A stretch of 64,000 nucleotides of DNA, taken from the NCBI RefSeq assembly GCF_000346465.2, contig NC_034012.1, positions 7,711,689 to 7,775,688 on the forward strand. Reading direction: 5' to 3'. The notes under the pieces were generated by a model. It made no database searches. It had not been told where the DNA came from and saw only the letters and a list, made by a program, of their open reading frames with translations. The position numbers were made by a program, and so were the translations under genes. Below, piece after piece: positions 40,080 to 51,162 of this stretch. Origin of the DNA: Prunus persica. Lineage: Eukaryota > Streptophyta > Magnoliopsida > Rosales > Rosaceae. Position 1 is the stretch's first letter. Each line of letters starts with the position of its first letter.

Positions 40080-43032
40080 ATGGTAAGATACTTGTTTCAT
40101 CAGTTCAGTGGGTTGCTGGGAAACTACATTATTTCCTTAATTTTAATTGAGTTATATTTTTCATATGTACAGGTGAAGTTCACAGCTGAGGAGCTCCGTA
40201 GGATTATGGACTACAAACACAACATTCGTAACATGTCTGTTATTGCGCATGTTGATCACGGTATATATAATGTTACTTATTTGGCTTACCAAATATCAAT
40301 CTGAAATGATGTTTTGTTTACAAGTATAGAGCATTTATACTGGCTTTAAATGATTGTATCTGTTCCCAAGCTTGAATATCATAATTATCAATTATGGTTT
40401 CAAGGCGCAGCTAAAGGAGTGGCTGAATTTTTATGTATAAGTAGGATATTAATGCAATTGNNNNNNNNNNNNNNNNNNNNNNNNNNNNNNNNNNNNNNNN
40501 NNNNNNNNNNNNNNNNNNNNNNNNNNNNNNNNNNNNNNNNNNNNNNNNNNNNNNNNNNNNNNNNNNNNNNNTAAAATTTTCCTCCTCTCAGGGAAGTCAA
40601 CCCTTACCGACTCCCTTGTTGCTGCTGCTGGTATCATTGCACAAGAAGTTGCTGGTGATGTCCGGATGACAGATACCCGTGCAGATGAGGCAGAGCGTGG
40701 TATCACAATCAAATCTACTGGTATCTCTCTCTACTATGAGATGACTGATGAAGCTTTGAAGAGCTACAAGGGGGAGAGAAACGGAAATGAGTACCTCATC
40801 AATCTCATTGATTCCCCTGGGCACGTTGACTTTTCATCTGAAGTCACAGCTGCCCTTCGCATTACTGATGGTGCACTTGTGGTGGTTGATTGCATTGAGG
40901 GTGTTTGTGTCCAAACAGAGACTGTGCTTCGTCAAGCCTTGGGAGAAAGGATCAGGCCTGTTTTGACTGTTAACAAGATGGACAGGTGCTTCCTTGAGCT
41001 CCAGGTCGATGGAGAGGAGGCTTACCAAGCATTCCAAAGGGTTATTGAGAATGCTAATGTCATTATGGCTACATACGAAGACCCCCTTCTTGGTGATGTC
41101 CAGGTCTATCCAGAGAAAGGAACAGTTGCCTTTTCAGCTGGTTTGCATGGTTGGGCTTTTACTCTGACCAACTTTGCCAAGATGTATGCATCCAAGTTTG
41201 GAGTTGATGAATCAAAGATGATGGAAAGGCTCTGGGGTGAGAACTACTTTGACCCAGCTACCAAGAAATGGACCAGCAAAAACACTGGTTCTGCTACCTG
41301 CAAGCGTGGTTTCGTTCAGTTCTGTTATGAACCCATCAAGCAGATTATCAACATCTGCATGAATGATCAGAAGGAGAAGTTGTGGCCCATGTTGACAAAG
41401 CTTGGTGTGACGATGAAGAGTGATGAAAAGGAGCTGATGGGGAAGGCGTTGATGAAGCGTGTCATGCAGACCTGGCTACCAGCCAGCAGTGCCCTTTTGG
41501 AAATGATGATCTTTCACCTTCCCTCTCCTTCAACTGCCCAGAGATACCGTGTTGAGAACTTGTACGAGGGTCCCCTTGATGATCAATATGCAAATGCTAT
41601 CAGGAACTGCGATCCTGAAGGGCCTCTTATGCTCTATGTATCTAAGATGATTCCCGCATCTGACAAGGGTCGATTCTTTGCCTTTGGTCGTGTCTTTGCT
41701 GGTAAAGTCCAGACAGGTTTGAAGGTTAGAATCATGGGTCCAAATTATGTTCCTGGAGAGAAGAAGGATTTGTATGTTAAGAACGTGCAGAGGACTGTTA
41801 TTTGGATGGGAAAGAAACAAGAAACTGTTGAGGATGTTCCTTGTGGTAACACTGTTGCCTTGGTCGGTCTTGATCAGTTTATCACCAAGAATGCTACGTT
41901 GACAAATGAGAAGGAAGCGGATGCTCACCCCATTCGTGCTATGAAGTTCTCTGTTTCACCTGTTGTGCGTGTTGCTGTTCAATGCAAGGTGGCTTCTGAC
42001 CTTCCCAAACTGGTTGAAGGTCTCAAACGTCTGGCCAAGTCTGATCCTATGGTTGTCTGTTCCATTGAGGAATCCGGTGAGCACATTATTGCTGGTGCTG
42101 GTGAACTTCATCTTGAGATTTGTTTGAAGGATCTACAAGATGATTTCATGGGTGGAGCTGAGATTATAAAATCTGACCCCGTTGTGTCTTTCCGTGAGAC
42201 TGTCCTGGAGAAGTCTAGTCGTACTGTGATGAGCAAGTCACCCAACAAGCATAACCGTCTGTATATGGAAGCTCGACCCTTGGAGGAAGGTCTTCCTGAG
42301 GCCATTGATGATGGCCGTATTGGCCCAAGAGATGATCCCAAAATTCGTTCCAAGATCTTGGCTGAAGAGTTTGGTTGGGACAAGGATCTTGCTAAGAAAA
42401 TCTGGTGTTTTGGCCCTGAGACCACCGGTCCTAACATGGTGGTGGATATGTGTAAGGGAGTTCAGTACCTGAATGAAATTAAGGACTCTGTTGTTGCTGG
42501 TTTCCAGTGGGCTTCAAAGGAAGGTGCATTGGCAGAAGAAAACATGAGGGGTATTTGCTTTGAAGTCTGTGATGTGGTTCTTCATGCTGATGCCATCCAC
42601 AGAGGAGGTGGTCAGGTCATTCCCACTGCTAGGAGGGTCATCTATGCTTCCCAGATCACTGCCAAGCCAAGGCTCCTTGAACCTGTATATCTTGTTGAAA
42701 TCCAAGCTCCAGAGCAGGCTCTTGGTGGTATCTACAGTGTTCTTAATCAGAAACGTGGGCATGTGTTTGAGGAAATTCAGAGGCCTGGTACCCCACTCTA
42801 CAACATCAAGGCCTACCTCCCCGTCATTGAATCTTTTGGGTTCTCTGGTCAACTGAGGGCTTCGACTTCAGGGCAGGCCTTCCCGCAATGTGTCTTTGAT
42901 CATTGGGAGATGATGTCGTCTGATCCATTGGAAGTTGGATCCCAGGCTGCGCAGCTTGTTACAGATATCCGCAAGAGGAAGGGCTTGAAGGAGCAAATGA
43001 CCCCGCTATCCGAGTTTGAGGATAAGCTTTAA
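40080..43032 (+). CDS. EEF2: Elongation factor 2, copy C (A-type 5' part, B-type 3' part; probable assembly chimera)
   Basis: Exons 40080-40082, 40173-40260 and 40592-43032 encode an intact 843-residue eEF2 with P-loop, [12 protein letters not shown] and diphthamide loop [11 protein letters not shown]. The leader, exon 1, intron 1, exon 2 and intron 2 match EF2-A, including the silent sites that separate A from B. Exon 3 instead carries the B variants (gtccggatgac, AFQR, NICMN, KALM). A 111-N gap (40461-40571) lies in intron 2. Its last 380 bases and 3' UTR differ clearly from A and run on into REV7, so they are probably the true end of EF2-B. Confidence 0.9.
40461..40571. other. 111-N gap in EF2-C intron 2
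   Basis: Unlike the other 100-N gaps, this one has exactly the length of the matching EF2-A segment (29467-29577), so its size was estimated or the bases were masked. Confidence 0.85.
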
Positions 43033-44063
43033 ACAATTTACTGTGCTATTAGTTTTTTGTCCTGCCAATTGGCCTGAGGAGATTGCACTACAATATTTTT
43101 GGTCTTTAGCTATTTTAATTTGTTGGTTCTGTCCTCCGTTACTGTTAGGGACTTGTAGCTTCATCTTCCCTGTTATGATGTTCCGTTTGGTGAACTTCTT
43201 ACTCTATTTTCTACATGGGTTATGATATATATCGTACTTTCTCTTCTATTTTCACATCTGTGTTCCTTTTGTTTATTTTATTACCATCTGTAAACAAATT
43301 ATTCCACATTTCTGCCTCCTGATTAGGGAATGCATCTTACATGACACTCTGCTCTTGATTTCGGATCAACATGTTTGCTTGAGTTGCTCAAAGTAGCAGA
43401 TGAACCAACTTTGCAAATTGTAGGCTTCCGATTTTCAACTAGGATGATTTTGCTTGTTATCGAATGTTTTAGAGATGAGTGCTTAACTGCTAGTTGGTGC
43501 CACACAGAACTCTTGGGGAATCTTACTTTGACTCACATTCCTTTCCCTCTTTAACCAGCTTTTTACCTCTCATTTTACTCCTCACCATAAAGACTCAAAA
43601 ATTTAAGCTTATAAATTACAATTATCCTTTTATAGATTTCTTTAGTCCGTTTTTCTGAAGGAGCACAATGCTAATATAAATTTAAGTTGGGTTTATAATT
43701 CGGACTAGTTTACTATACTATACTAGACTAACAATTAACTATCGCTTGTAGTTTAGAGTATCGCTTGTATTAAAAGAAAATACTGGAGTCATCAATTTGA
43801 CTATTGATCTAGTTCTGCTTCTATTTCTCTTCCAAGTATCCCAAGAGGTAGCAAATTGGACTGCCTCCCTCCTCCCATTAATATATGTTTTAAATAAATA
43901 AATACAAAAGAGGAGGCGGGTCAGCATGGGCTCTCTGTCAGACCCGCCAAATAGCGGGCTACAGGCCTTAATATTATTCAACACACTTTGCAACTTCCAA
44001 GGTACGAAACCATTCAAATTCCCAAACCAAAACTCCTAGTTACCGCACTTCCGAACTGTAGAG
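43033..44063. other. EF2-B/C 3' UTR and spacer to REV7
   Basis: Mostly EF2 3' UTR followed by spacer. A tail fragment of the SINE family (tatcgcttgtattaaaag) lies at about 43753-43775. The last 90 bases, from ttaatattattcaacaca on, are repeated before the REV7 pseudogene at 48443. Confidence 0.6.
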
Positions 44064-45495
44064 ATGGACCGCAAAGATAATCAATCTCCTCAAGGTTTTC
44101 AATGACCTCTTTACTTCTGGAATGTTTTCGTTTTCATTTTCTGGTTATTAGATGAGTATAATTCAAATTGAAAATGGTGCAGGTGAGACAGCTCGGATTC
44201 TGGTTGAATTCCTGGAGGTAGCAATCACTTCAATCGTTTTCCTCAAAGGAATTTACCCTCCAGGTTTGTTCTAAACCCATTTCCCTCGTTTTGGTTGCTG
44301 AGAAAAAAAGTTGTGGTTTTGAGTTCTGTTTTTCTTCATTATCTGGGGAACCCAGAACGCAAAACCCAGTTTCAAATTGCATATGAGCTTAGCGGGATAA
44401 TGGGTAATTGTTGTTTTTGCATTTTCAACTGCTTTCACTGATGATTGGTTTTGGGCAAAGGTGCTTTTGAAAGAAGGAAATATATGAATTTGGTGGTTCA
44501 TAGCGCTCGTCACCCCGAACTCAGAGATTATATCCATTCTGCTGTCTCGGGACTTCATCCTTTCATCCAAAAGGTTGATCCTTTACTCATTTATTTCCTT
44601 TTACTTTTTTCTTTCTTGTTTCTTCAAAAATTTCTCATATATCTCATGTGTTCGAAAATTCGGTCTAGGCGGCCGCCTAGGCGCTAGGCGGGTTGGTTTT
44701 TTTTCTTTTTTTTTAATATTTATTTTTTTTAAGAAAGATACTGTCTTTCTTATTCGTTTAATGTATTTATTCCGGTGATGTTCCATTTTCACTAAAACAG
44801 ACGTACATTTTACAAACTAGGGTCTGGTGGAGAGAGTAGCAGTTATTTTCTTTAACAGTGATAGCATCCCTGTGGAAAGATTTATGTTTAAGCTCACTGT
44901 GAATCAGTCTTATGGCTCAAGGGTGGAAGAAGCTGACCTGGAGTTCTCACTAAGGTCGTTTTTTATCAAGCTTCCTTTCTCAGAATCCCTTACACGGGTT
45001 CTTCCCCAGGGTAAGTTTTAAGTTTCATAGTTGACAACTGTACATTGATGTTCATTTTTTTGCTTCAGTGTTGTAGTTTTGTCTTAGAATACTATTTGAT
45101 ATAATTCTTTTTCAATGCTGTAGTTCCGTTTGGTTTTCGCTTTAAAATTACTACTTTCTATCAAATGCTTTGGTTTAATTGGTTGAGTATTGACCATATG
45201 CTTGGGTGGTTGTTGAGCTCATGAAATATGGTTTGGATTTTCATGTCTGCTTTCCTTAATTGCAGCTAGGTGTGTAAGCTTTTCCTTTATAACAGATTGC
45301 AGGTGGGAGATAACCGCGTACTTTCGATCCCTTCCTCAGACAAGCACAAGTAAGGATGCAGAGTTGTGGATTCCAACAGACATACAGCAGTGGCAACAGC
45401 CTCCATTAATAACCCCCATTAAATCAATGAGTAGCGAACCTCTATCTGTGCAGTTCTATTTGGAACATCCAGGTTTATCTGAACCAAAGGCTTAA
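44064..45495 (+). CDS. REV7: REV7/MAD2B, HORMA-domain subunit of DNA polymerase zeta
   Basis: REV7 links REV3 and REV1 in translesion synthesis and belongs to the HORMA family with MAD2. Exons 44064-44094, 44183-44263, 44461-44573, 44821-45010 and 45296-45495 join in frame to 204 residues, close to human MAD2L2 (211). Recognisable blocks: ILVEFLEVAITSIVFLKGIY (helix A), FERRKYMNLVV, RHPELRDYI, VERVAVIFFN, PVERFMFKL and, near the C-terminus, the safety-belt strands WEITAYF and SVQFYLEHPG. All introns are GT-AG. Intron 3 holds a GC-rich palindrome. It is the intact parent of the pseudogene at 48461-49728. Confidence 0.93.
44665..44680. repeat. GC-rich palindrome in REV7 intron 3
   Basis: CTAGGCGGCCGCCTAG is a perfect 16-base palindrome containing a NotI site, followed by the related gcgctaggcggg and a long T-rich run. 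It stands out against AT-rich introns. The pseudogene has the same motif at 48948-48965, extended to 18 bases, so it predates the duplication. Possibly the edge of a small insertion; class unknown. Confidence 0.6.
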
Positions 45496-47837
45496 AGGGA
45501 ATTAAGCAAATGAATATCTGCCTTGATTTTACATGACAAATCATGATCACACTGTCCCATAAACATACTGCTCATGAAGTAAATTCCGCTCGCTTTCTGC
45601 ATTTTGGTGTATAAACCACAATAATTCAGTGCTTAGTATTGTAAAGTTGTTATCCAATTAGAATGAGATTACAGGGTACAAAGGTAGAAATTTTGTGGAA
45701 GATGAAAGGTAAAGCATAAGCACAACACTTTAGAGAAAGCTGGAGGTGATTAACATATGACATTACAATTTACAGTATATTATGAGATAACAAAATTACT
45801 TTTCTGATAGTTAAATCTCTTTTCCTTTTACTTGAAGGGATTGTTGTTTGTACTCTCCCAAGTCCAGGGAAACATTAATTCAAAAGGGTTTTTACCACAT
45901 TTGAGCTACTCAGCATTAGTTTATCAACATTTTAACAATTATCATGCTTTGTCAAAGAAATGAATGTCCCTTTATGTTGGAATTTGAGTTCAAAATGAAT
46001 TTGCACAGCTTGTGTGGGTTTAAGTCGTTCCAGTTGTTGAAATGTCGTCTCCATTCGGACAACAACTAAAACACTATCACATTAGTTGGTGTAATGAGTG
46101 GATACCTCCAATATTACTCAAAGAAAAAAGTGTAAAGAAGGGGAAATCTAATTTGCCCTTGAATAGAAAAGAACAAACGCCTTTAGTGTTGATTATTGGG
46201 CTCTAAATAATATGGTTATGTGCCATAAGCATGTCTTCTCCTCTCAAAATGTTCATGCTTTTTGTATAATTGTATTACTTCATTTGGTTTACCTTCTTCA
46301 TTTAGATTAGATTTTAGCGTATTTCATCTGCCAAGGATTAGTTTAAACATTTTTAGTGGATCGTAAATTTGCAACTTTTTAATAATGATCAGTTAAACTG
46401 AACAAGAAATGAGTAATTCGACATCTTAGACGATTTCAAATTAGTTCAAATATCTTGGATTTTTTTTTAATTTTTTAATTTTGATTTAGATAATCAAGAA
46501 AATAATGGTCAAAATTTGACTCATATCACATCATCTGCATGCTCTATCACGTTTACAACTAGAACGTTGGGTTGTTATGGGGACTGCTGAAGGCATTTAC
46601 AACTAGAACATTAGGTCGTTATCGGGATCGATGAGGTCGTTATCGGGATTGATGAAGTCGTTAACATGGCGAGTCGTTAATTGAATTTACAATTAAAAAC
46701 CATAGCGAAAGACATCTCCAGCCAAAACCGAATATTCTAAACTGCTATGTGGAAACATCGAACTAACAGTCTCAAGAGAGAAGCTAAAGAAGAGATAATA
46801 GTTACGAAAGCTTTTCCCGTCCTAATCACTGCTAACCCGTAACCTATATTCAAAGGACAATTTAAAAGTTCCCTCACTTACACAGGAATCCTATATTCAA
46901 CATATCCCTTACCATTTAGTTTCCTCCAGAGTCTCAATTTGAATTGTATTGATTTTCTAAATACCAAATATCGTATAAATATTGTATAGAGTCGAACACT
47001 CATGTGGATGCTCTCTTAAAAAGCTGGTTCACAGCATATGCCTTCGGCTAGTGCAAGGAAATTGTGCCTCGGGCATGACTTGGATTAGGTCGTTATTAAT
47101 CACGAAAATGAAGCTTGATGAAGCATCATATTCTCAACATGAATGGTGATAAAATTTCCATTATAACATTTCATTTGCATTAATATTAGGGTTGAACATT
47201 TCGCTATACATCATTTCCATTGTAATATTCTTAATCTTAACATTTCATACTCTCAATTATAATCTGGTTTATCAGTCACCGAGGCTGAGTGGAGATGTTT
47301 GCATTTCTGGGGCCATCAAATTAAACTATATTATATATGATGCTGTAATATTATGAAATTCTCGTACAAAGTTTAGCTGGACTATGATGGGTAAAAAAAC
47401 TATATGAACAAGGGGGAAAGTGGTTAGGTAATGCCTAGAAAAAAAAAATCACATTATTAATTATTTTTGTAGATATGACGCCTCCTTTTAATTTGTTGTT
47501 AATAAATATTATCTTAAAGTTACCAAAATTTGAACCAATATGGTGTCCCTAAGCACTTCTCGATTGATAACTTAGGTGGTGTGACCTCATTTGCCTTAAC
47601 TAGTAAAAGAAAAATTATTGGGGTTACTTATTCAAATGGTCTTCAAACTTATACTCGAGTTGCATTTTGGTCATTTAACTAAATTATTCGTTCAAATGGT
47701 CCACCAACTTTTTATTAATTGTCGCATTGGTCCTACCGTTACATGGGAGTAAAACAGTCCAATTAAATAAAACACTAAATAAATTAAAAACTAAAAATCA
47801 AAAGAAGAAGAAAAAAAACCTCTCTTCCACCTCCTCC

Positions 47838-48155
47838 TTATATTTGATACAGCAATAGTTATCAAAGTAGAGGGTATTCATAGATATTTACTTGAATTTC
47901 TTGCTTGAATGTTCAATTGAACCCTCGGTTCATTATCTTTATGGTTTTAATTTTCAGGTGGTTCACCTCCTTATAAGTACAAATTGGTGGTTTCTCTTAA
48001 ATACTAGTTGTTGGGCTGCTCTGTTAATTTCGTAATTCTTAATGGAGAGATATTATTGATATGTGCAGGTGAAGTTTACAGCAGAGGAACTCCGTAGGAT
48101 TATGGACTACACGCATAACATTCGCAATATGTCCGTTATTGCACATGTTGATCAT
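47838..48155 (+). pseudogene. EF2 pseudogene fragment (5' intron, exon 2)
   Basis: Matches EF2-B from about 34385 to 34740. A deletion removes the exon 1 start codon and its donor (ttaaatac joins directly to tagttgttgggc). Exon 2 is copied at 48069-48155 with one coding change (AAG to ACG, Lys to Thr). Everything after the P-loop start is missing; the sequence runs straight into an A-rich repeat. It cannot encode EF2. Confidence 0.9.
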
Positions 48156-48442
48156 AAAAAAAAAGATGGGGGAAAGCCAATTATAAAAAATAAAAAAGAT
48201 TTGTAAATAGTATAGCCGCGCGGCTATACTATTTATAAAAAAGAATAAAAAAGAACCCCCATAAAGCCGGACGGCTATACTGGTTTTCATGAAAAAAAAT
48301 CCGGCGTACGGCTATACCATTTATAAAATATAAAAAAGGCCCCGCCTCGCGCCTAGTGCATGTTTTTGTGAAAACAGTATACCGTTCGGCGGTACTCTAT
48401 AAATAGAATTTTTTTCAAAGTTTAGCCGACCGGCTATATCCC
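48156..48442. repeat. Palindromic TATAGCCG repeat cluster, copy 1
   Basis: Five hairpin-like units in under 300 bases. The first (48204-48235) is a perfect 32-base palindrome centred on TATAGCCGCGCGGCTATA. The others keep the pattern aGCCG-NN-CGGc with changed centres (ggac, gtac, gttc, gacc), separated by A/T-rich spacers such as ctatttataaaa. It sits exactly where EF2 exon 2 stops and the REV7 leader begins, so it marks the rearrangement joint. No coding sequence. Confidence 0.8.
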
Positions 48443-48460
48443 TTGATATTATTCAACACA

Positions 48461-49728
48461 GTTTGCAAAGGTAATCACTCTCCTCAAGGTTTCAAAACCT
48501 CTTTACTTCTGGTATGTTTTCGTCTTCATTTTTTGTTTATTAGATGAGCATAATTCAAATTGATATTGGTGCAGGTGAGACAGCTCGGATTCTGGTTGAA
48601 TTCCTGAAGGTGGCAATCACTTCAATCGTTTTCCTCAAAGGAATTTACCCTCCAGGTTTGTTCTAAACCCATTTCTTTCGTTTTGGTTGCTGAGAAAAAA
48701 AGTTGTGGTTTTGAGTTCTGTTTTTCTTCATTATCTGGGGAACCCAGAAAGCAAAACCCAGTTTTCAAACTGCATATGAGCTTAGTGGGATAATGGGTAA
48801 TTGTTGTTTTTGCATTTTCAACTGCTTTCACTGATGGTTGGTTTCGGGCAAAGGTGCTTTTGAAAGAAGGAAATATATGAATTTGGTGGTTCATAGCGCT
48901 CGTCACCCTGAACTCAGAGATTATATCCTTTCTGTTAGAAAATTCGGCCTAGGCGGCCGCCTAGGCGCTAGGCGGGTCTGGGCGGCTGGGCTGGTTGGAT
49001 TTTGTTTTTTGTTTTTTGTTTTTTATTTTTTTAAGAAAGATGCAGTCTTTCTTATTCGTTTAATGTATTTATTCCGGTGATGTACCATTTTCACTAAAAC
49101 AGACGTACATTTTACAAACTGGGGTCCGGTGGAGAGAGTAGCAGTTATTTTCTTTAACAGTGATAACATCCCTGTGGAAAGATTTATGTTTAAGCCTCTG
49201 AATCAGTCTTATGGCTCAAGGATGGAAGAAGCTGACCTGGAGTTCTCACTAAGGTCGTTTTTTATCAAGCTTCCTTTCTCAGAATCCCTTACACGGGTTC
49301 TTCCCCAGGGTAAGTTTTAAGTTTCATAGTTGACAACTTGACATTGATGTTCTTGTTTTTTTTTGCTTCAGTGTTGTAGTTTTGTCTTAGAATACTTTTT
49401 GGTATAATTCTTTTTCAATGCTGTAGTTCCGTTTGGTTTTCGCTTTAAAATTGCTACTTTCTATCAAATGCTTTGGTTTAATTGGTTGAGTATTGACTTT
49501 ATGCTTGGGTGGTTCATGGTTGTTGAGCTCATGAAATATGGTTTGGATTTTCATGTCTGCTTTCCTTAATTGCAGCTAGGTGTGTAAGCTTTTCCTTTAT
49601 AACAGTTTGCAGGTGGGAGATAACCGCGTACTTTCGATCCCTTCCTCAGACAAGCACAAGTAAGGATGCAGAGTTGTGGATTCCAACAGACACACAGCAG
49701 TGGCAACAGCCCCTCCATTAATGACCCC
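48461..49728 (+). pseudogene. REV7 pseudogene
   Basis: Covers the counterparts of all five REV7 exons. Defects: the ATG is gone (the leader continues gtttgcaaagg where the gene has the start codon); exon 3 (from 48854) is cut short near 48936 by a deletion that also removes its donor; the exon 4 acceptor AG is GG at 49121-49122; exon 4 (49123-49309) has lost three bases; two extra Cs in exon 5 shift the frame to a TAA at 49719-49721; the end of the CDS is deleted. Exon 2 (48575-48655) is still open. Confidence 0.92.
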
Positions 49729-50312
49729 TATTAAATCATGATCACACTGTCCCATAAACATACTGCTCAATAAGTAAATTACGCTTGCTTTCTGCATTTT
49801 GGTGTATAAACCACAACAATTCAGTGCTTAGTGTTGTAAAGTTGTTATCCAATTAGAATGAGGTTACAGGTTACAAAGGTAGAAATTTTGTGGAAGATGA
49901 AGGGAAAGGCATAAGCACAACACTTTAGAGAGGATTGCGAGCCTCTACATTTACATACGGTGCATTTACTTACATTTTACAGAGAAAGCTGGAGGTGATT
50001 AACATATGACATTACAATTTATAGTATATTATGAGATAACAAAATCACTTTTTTGATAGCTAAATCTCTTTTCCTTTTAGTTTGTACTCTCCCAAGTCCA
50101 GGGAAACATTAGTTTATCAGCACATTTTAACAATTCAAAAGGGTTTTAACCACATTTAGCTACTCAGCATTACTTTATCAGTATTTTAACAATAATCATT
50201 TTGTGAAAGAAATGAATGTTCCTTTATGTTGGAATATGAGTTCAAAATGAATTTGCACAGCTTGTGTGGGTTTAAGTCGTTCTAGTTGTTGAAATATCTT
50301 CTCATTTGTTGA

Positions 50313-51162
50313 TGCTAAATTCTTTATACGGGTAATGACTCTGGACAAGTAAAAACTCAAAAGGGGACAACAAAGAATCGGGTAATGGCCTAATAATAAT
50401 GGATCATGCTCTAAACTACTCTTGTCGATAAACAAAAATCGGGGGAAAACAATTATCAAAAAAAGATCAGTGTCTATGTAAAGAGTATAGCTACTCGGCT
50501 ATACTATTTATAAAAAAGAATATTAAAAAAAAGACCCCTGTAAAGCCGACAGCTATACATTTTTTAATTAAAAAATCCGGCGTATAGCTGGTCGGCGATA
50601 GTATTTATAAAAAAAGAATTTTAAAAAAAAAGACCCCAGTAAAGCCGAGCGATACCCTGTAAATAGAATATTTCAAACGTATAGCCGCGTGGCTATAAGC
50701 TATGAATAGAAAAAAAAATATGTATAGCCACTCGCCTTTACCCATTGAATAGCACTCTGAATTTCTCTTGTTTAATTACTTTAATTAGTAGTTATGTTTT
50801 AATTATTATTTTTTAAGTCAATAACTAGTATTTAAATATTTTTATTCAATAATATGTGAGTATTTTGTGCATAATACATGAATTTTGTGTGTATTATTTA
50901 AAATTTTGTAAAAAATAAGTGTATTAAACATGAAAAATATGTACGTATGTGTACAATACTAGTATTAAACGTGAAAATGCTAAATTCTTTATACGGGTAA
51001 TAACTCTGAAAAATTAAAAACTCAAAATGGGACAATAGAGACTCGGGTAATGGCCTAATAGTAATGGATAATGCTCTAAACTACTCTTATCGATAAACAA
51101 AAATCGGGGAAAAAAAATTATAAAAATAAAAAATAATAAAAAATCACAGTGTCTATGTAAAG
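50313..51162. repeat. Direct-repeat-flanked element with palindromic TATAGCCG cluster, copy 2
   Basis: Direct repeats 50313-50483 and 50979-51162 both start gctaaattctttatacgggt and end near gtgtctatgtaaaga. Between them, about 50484-50745, lie hairpin units like those at 48156-48442 (gtatagctactcggctatac and others, more worn). The sequence just before the hairpins (ggggaaaacaattat) matches that before copy 1 (ggggaaagccaattat). The element is absent from the matching place in unit 1. It could be a TRIM-like or other non-autonomous element; there is no coding sequence and no TG..CA ends. Confidence 0.6.

Larger units (their letters stand above)
43960..47610. repeat. Segmental duplication, unit 1 (REV7 and downstream flank)
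   Basis: REV7 and roughly 2.1 kb of downstream flank are repeated in unit 2 (48443-54170). Shared flank blocks include gcttgtgtgggtttaagtcg, cccttaccatttagtttcct and ggtgtccctaagcacttctc, in the same order. The 45496-47610 part has no gene of its own. The EF2-B 5' region (from about 34385) belongs to the same ancestral unit, because it too is found at the left edge of unit 2. Confidence 0.8.

Noticed and set aside
48156..48442. CRISPR-like array of palindromes
   Set aside because: Plant nuclear DNA; units are irregular in spacing and sequence, and there are no spacers or cas genes.
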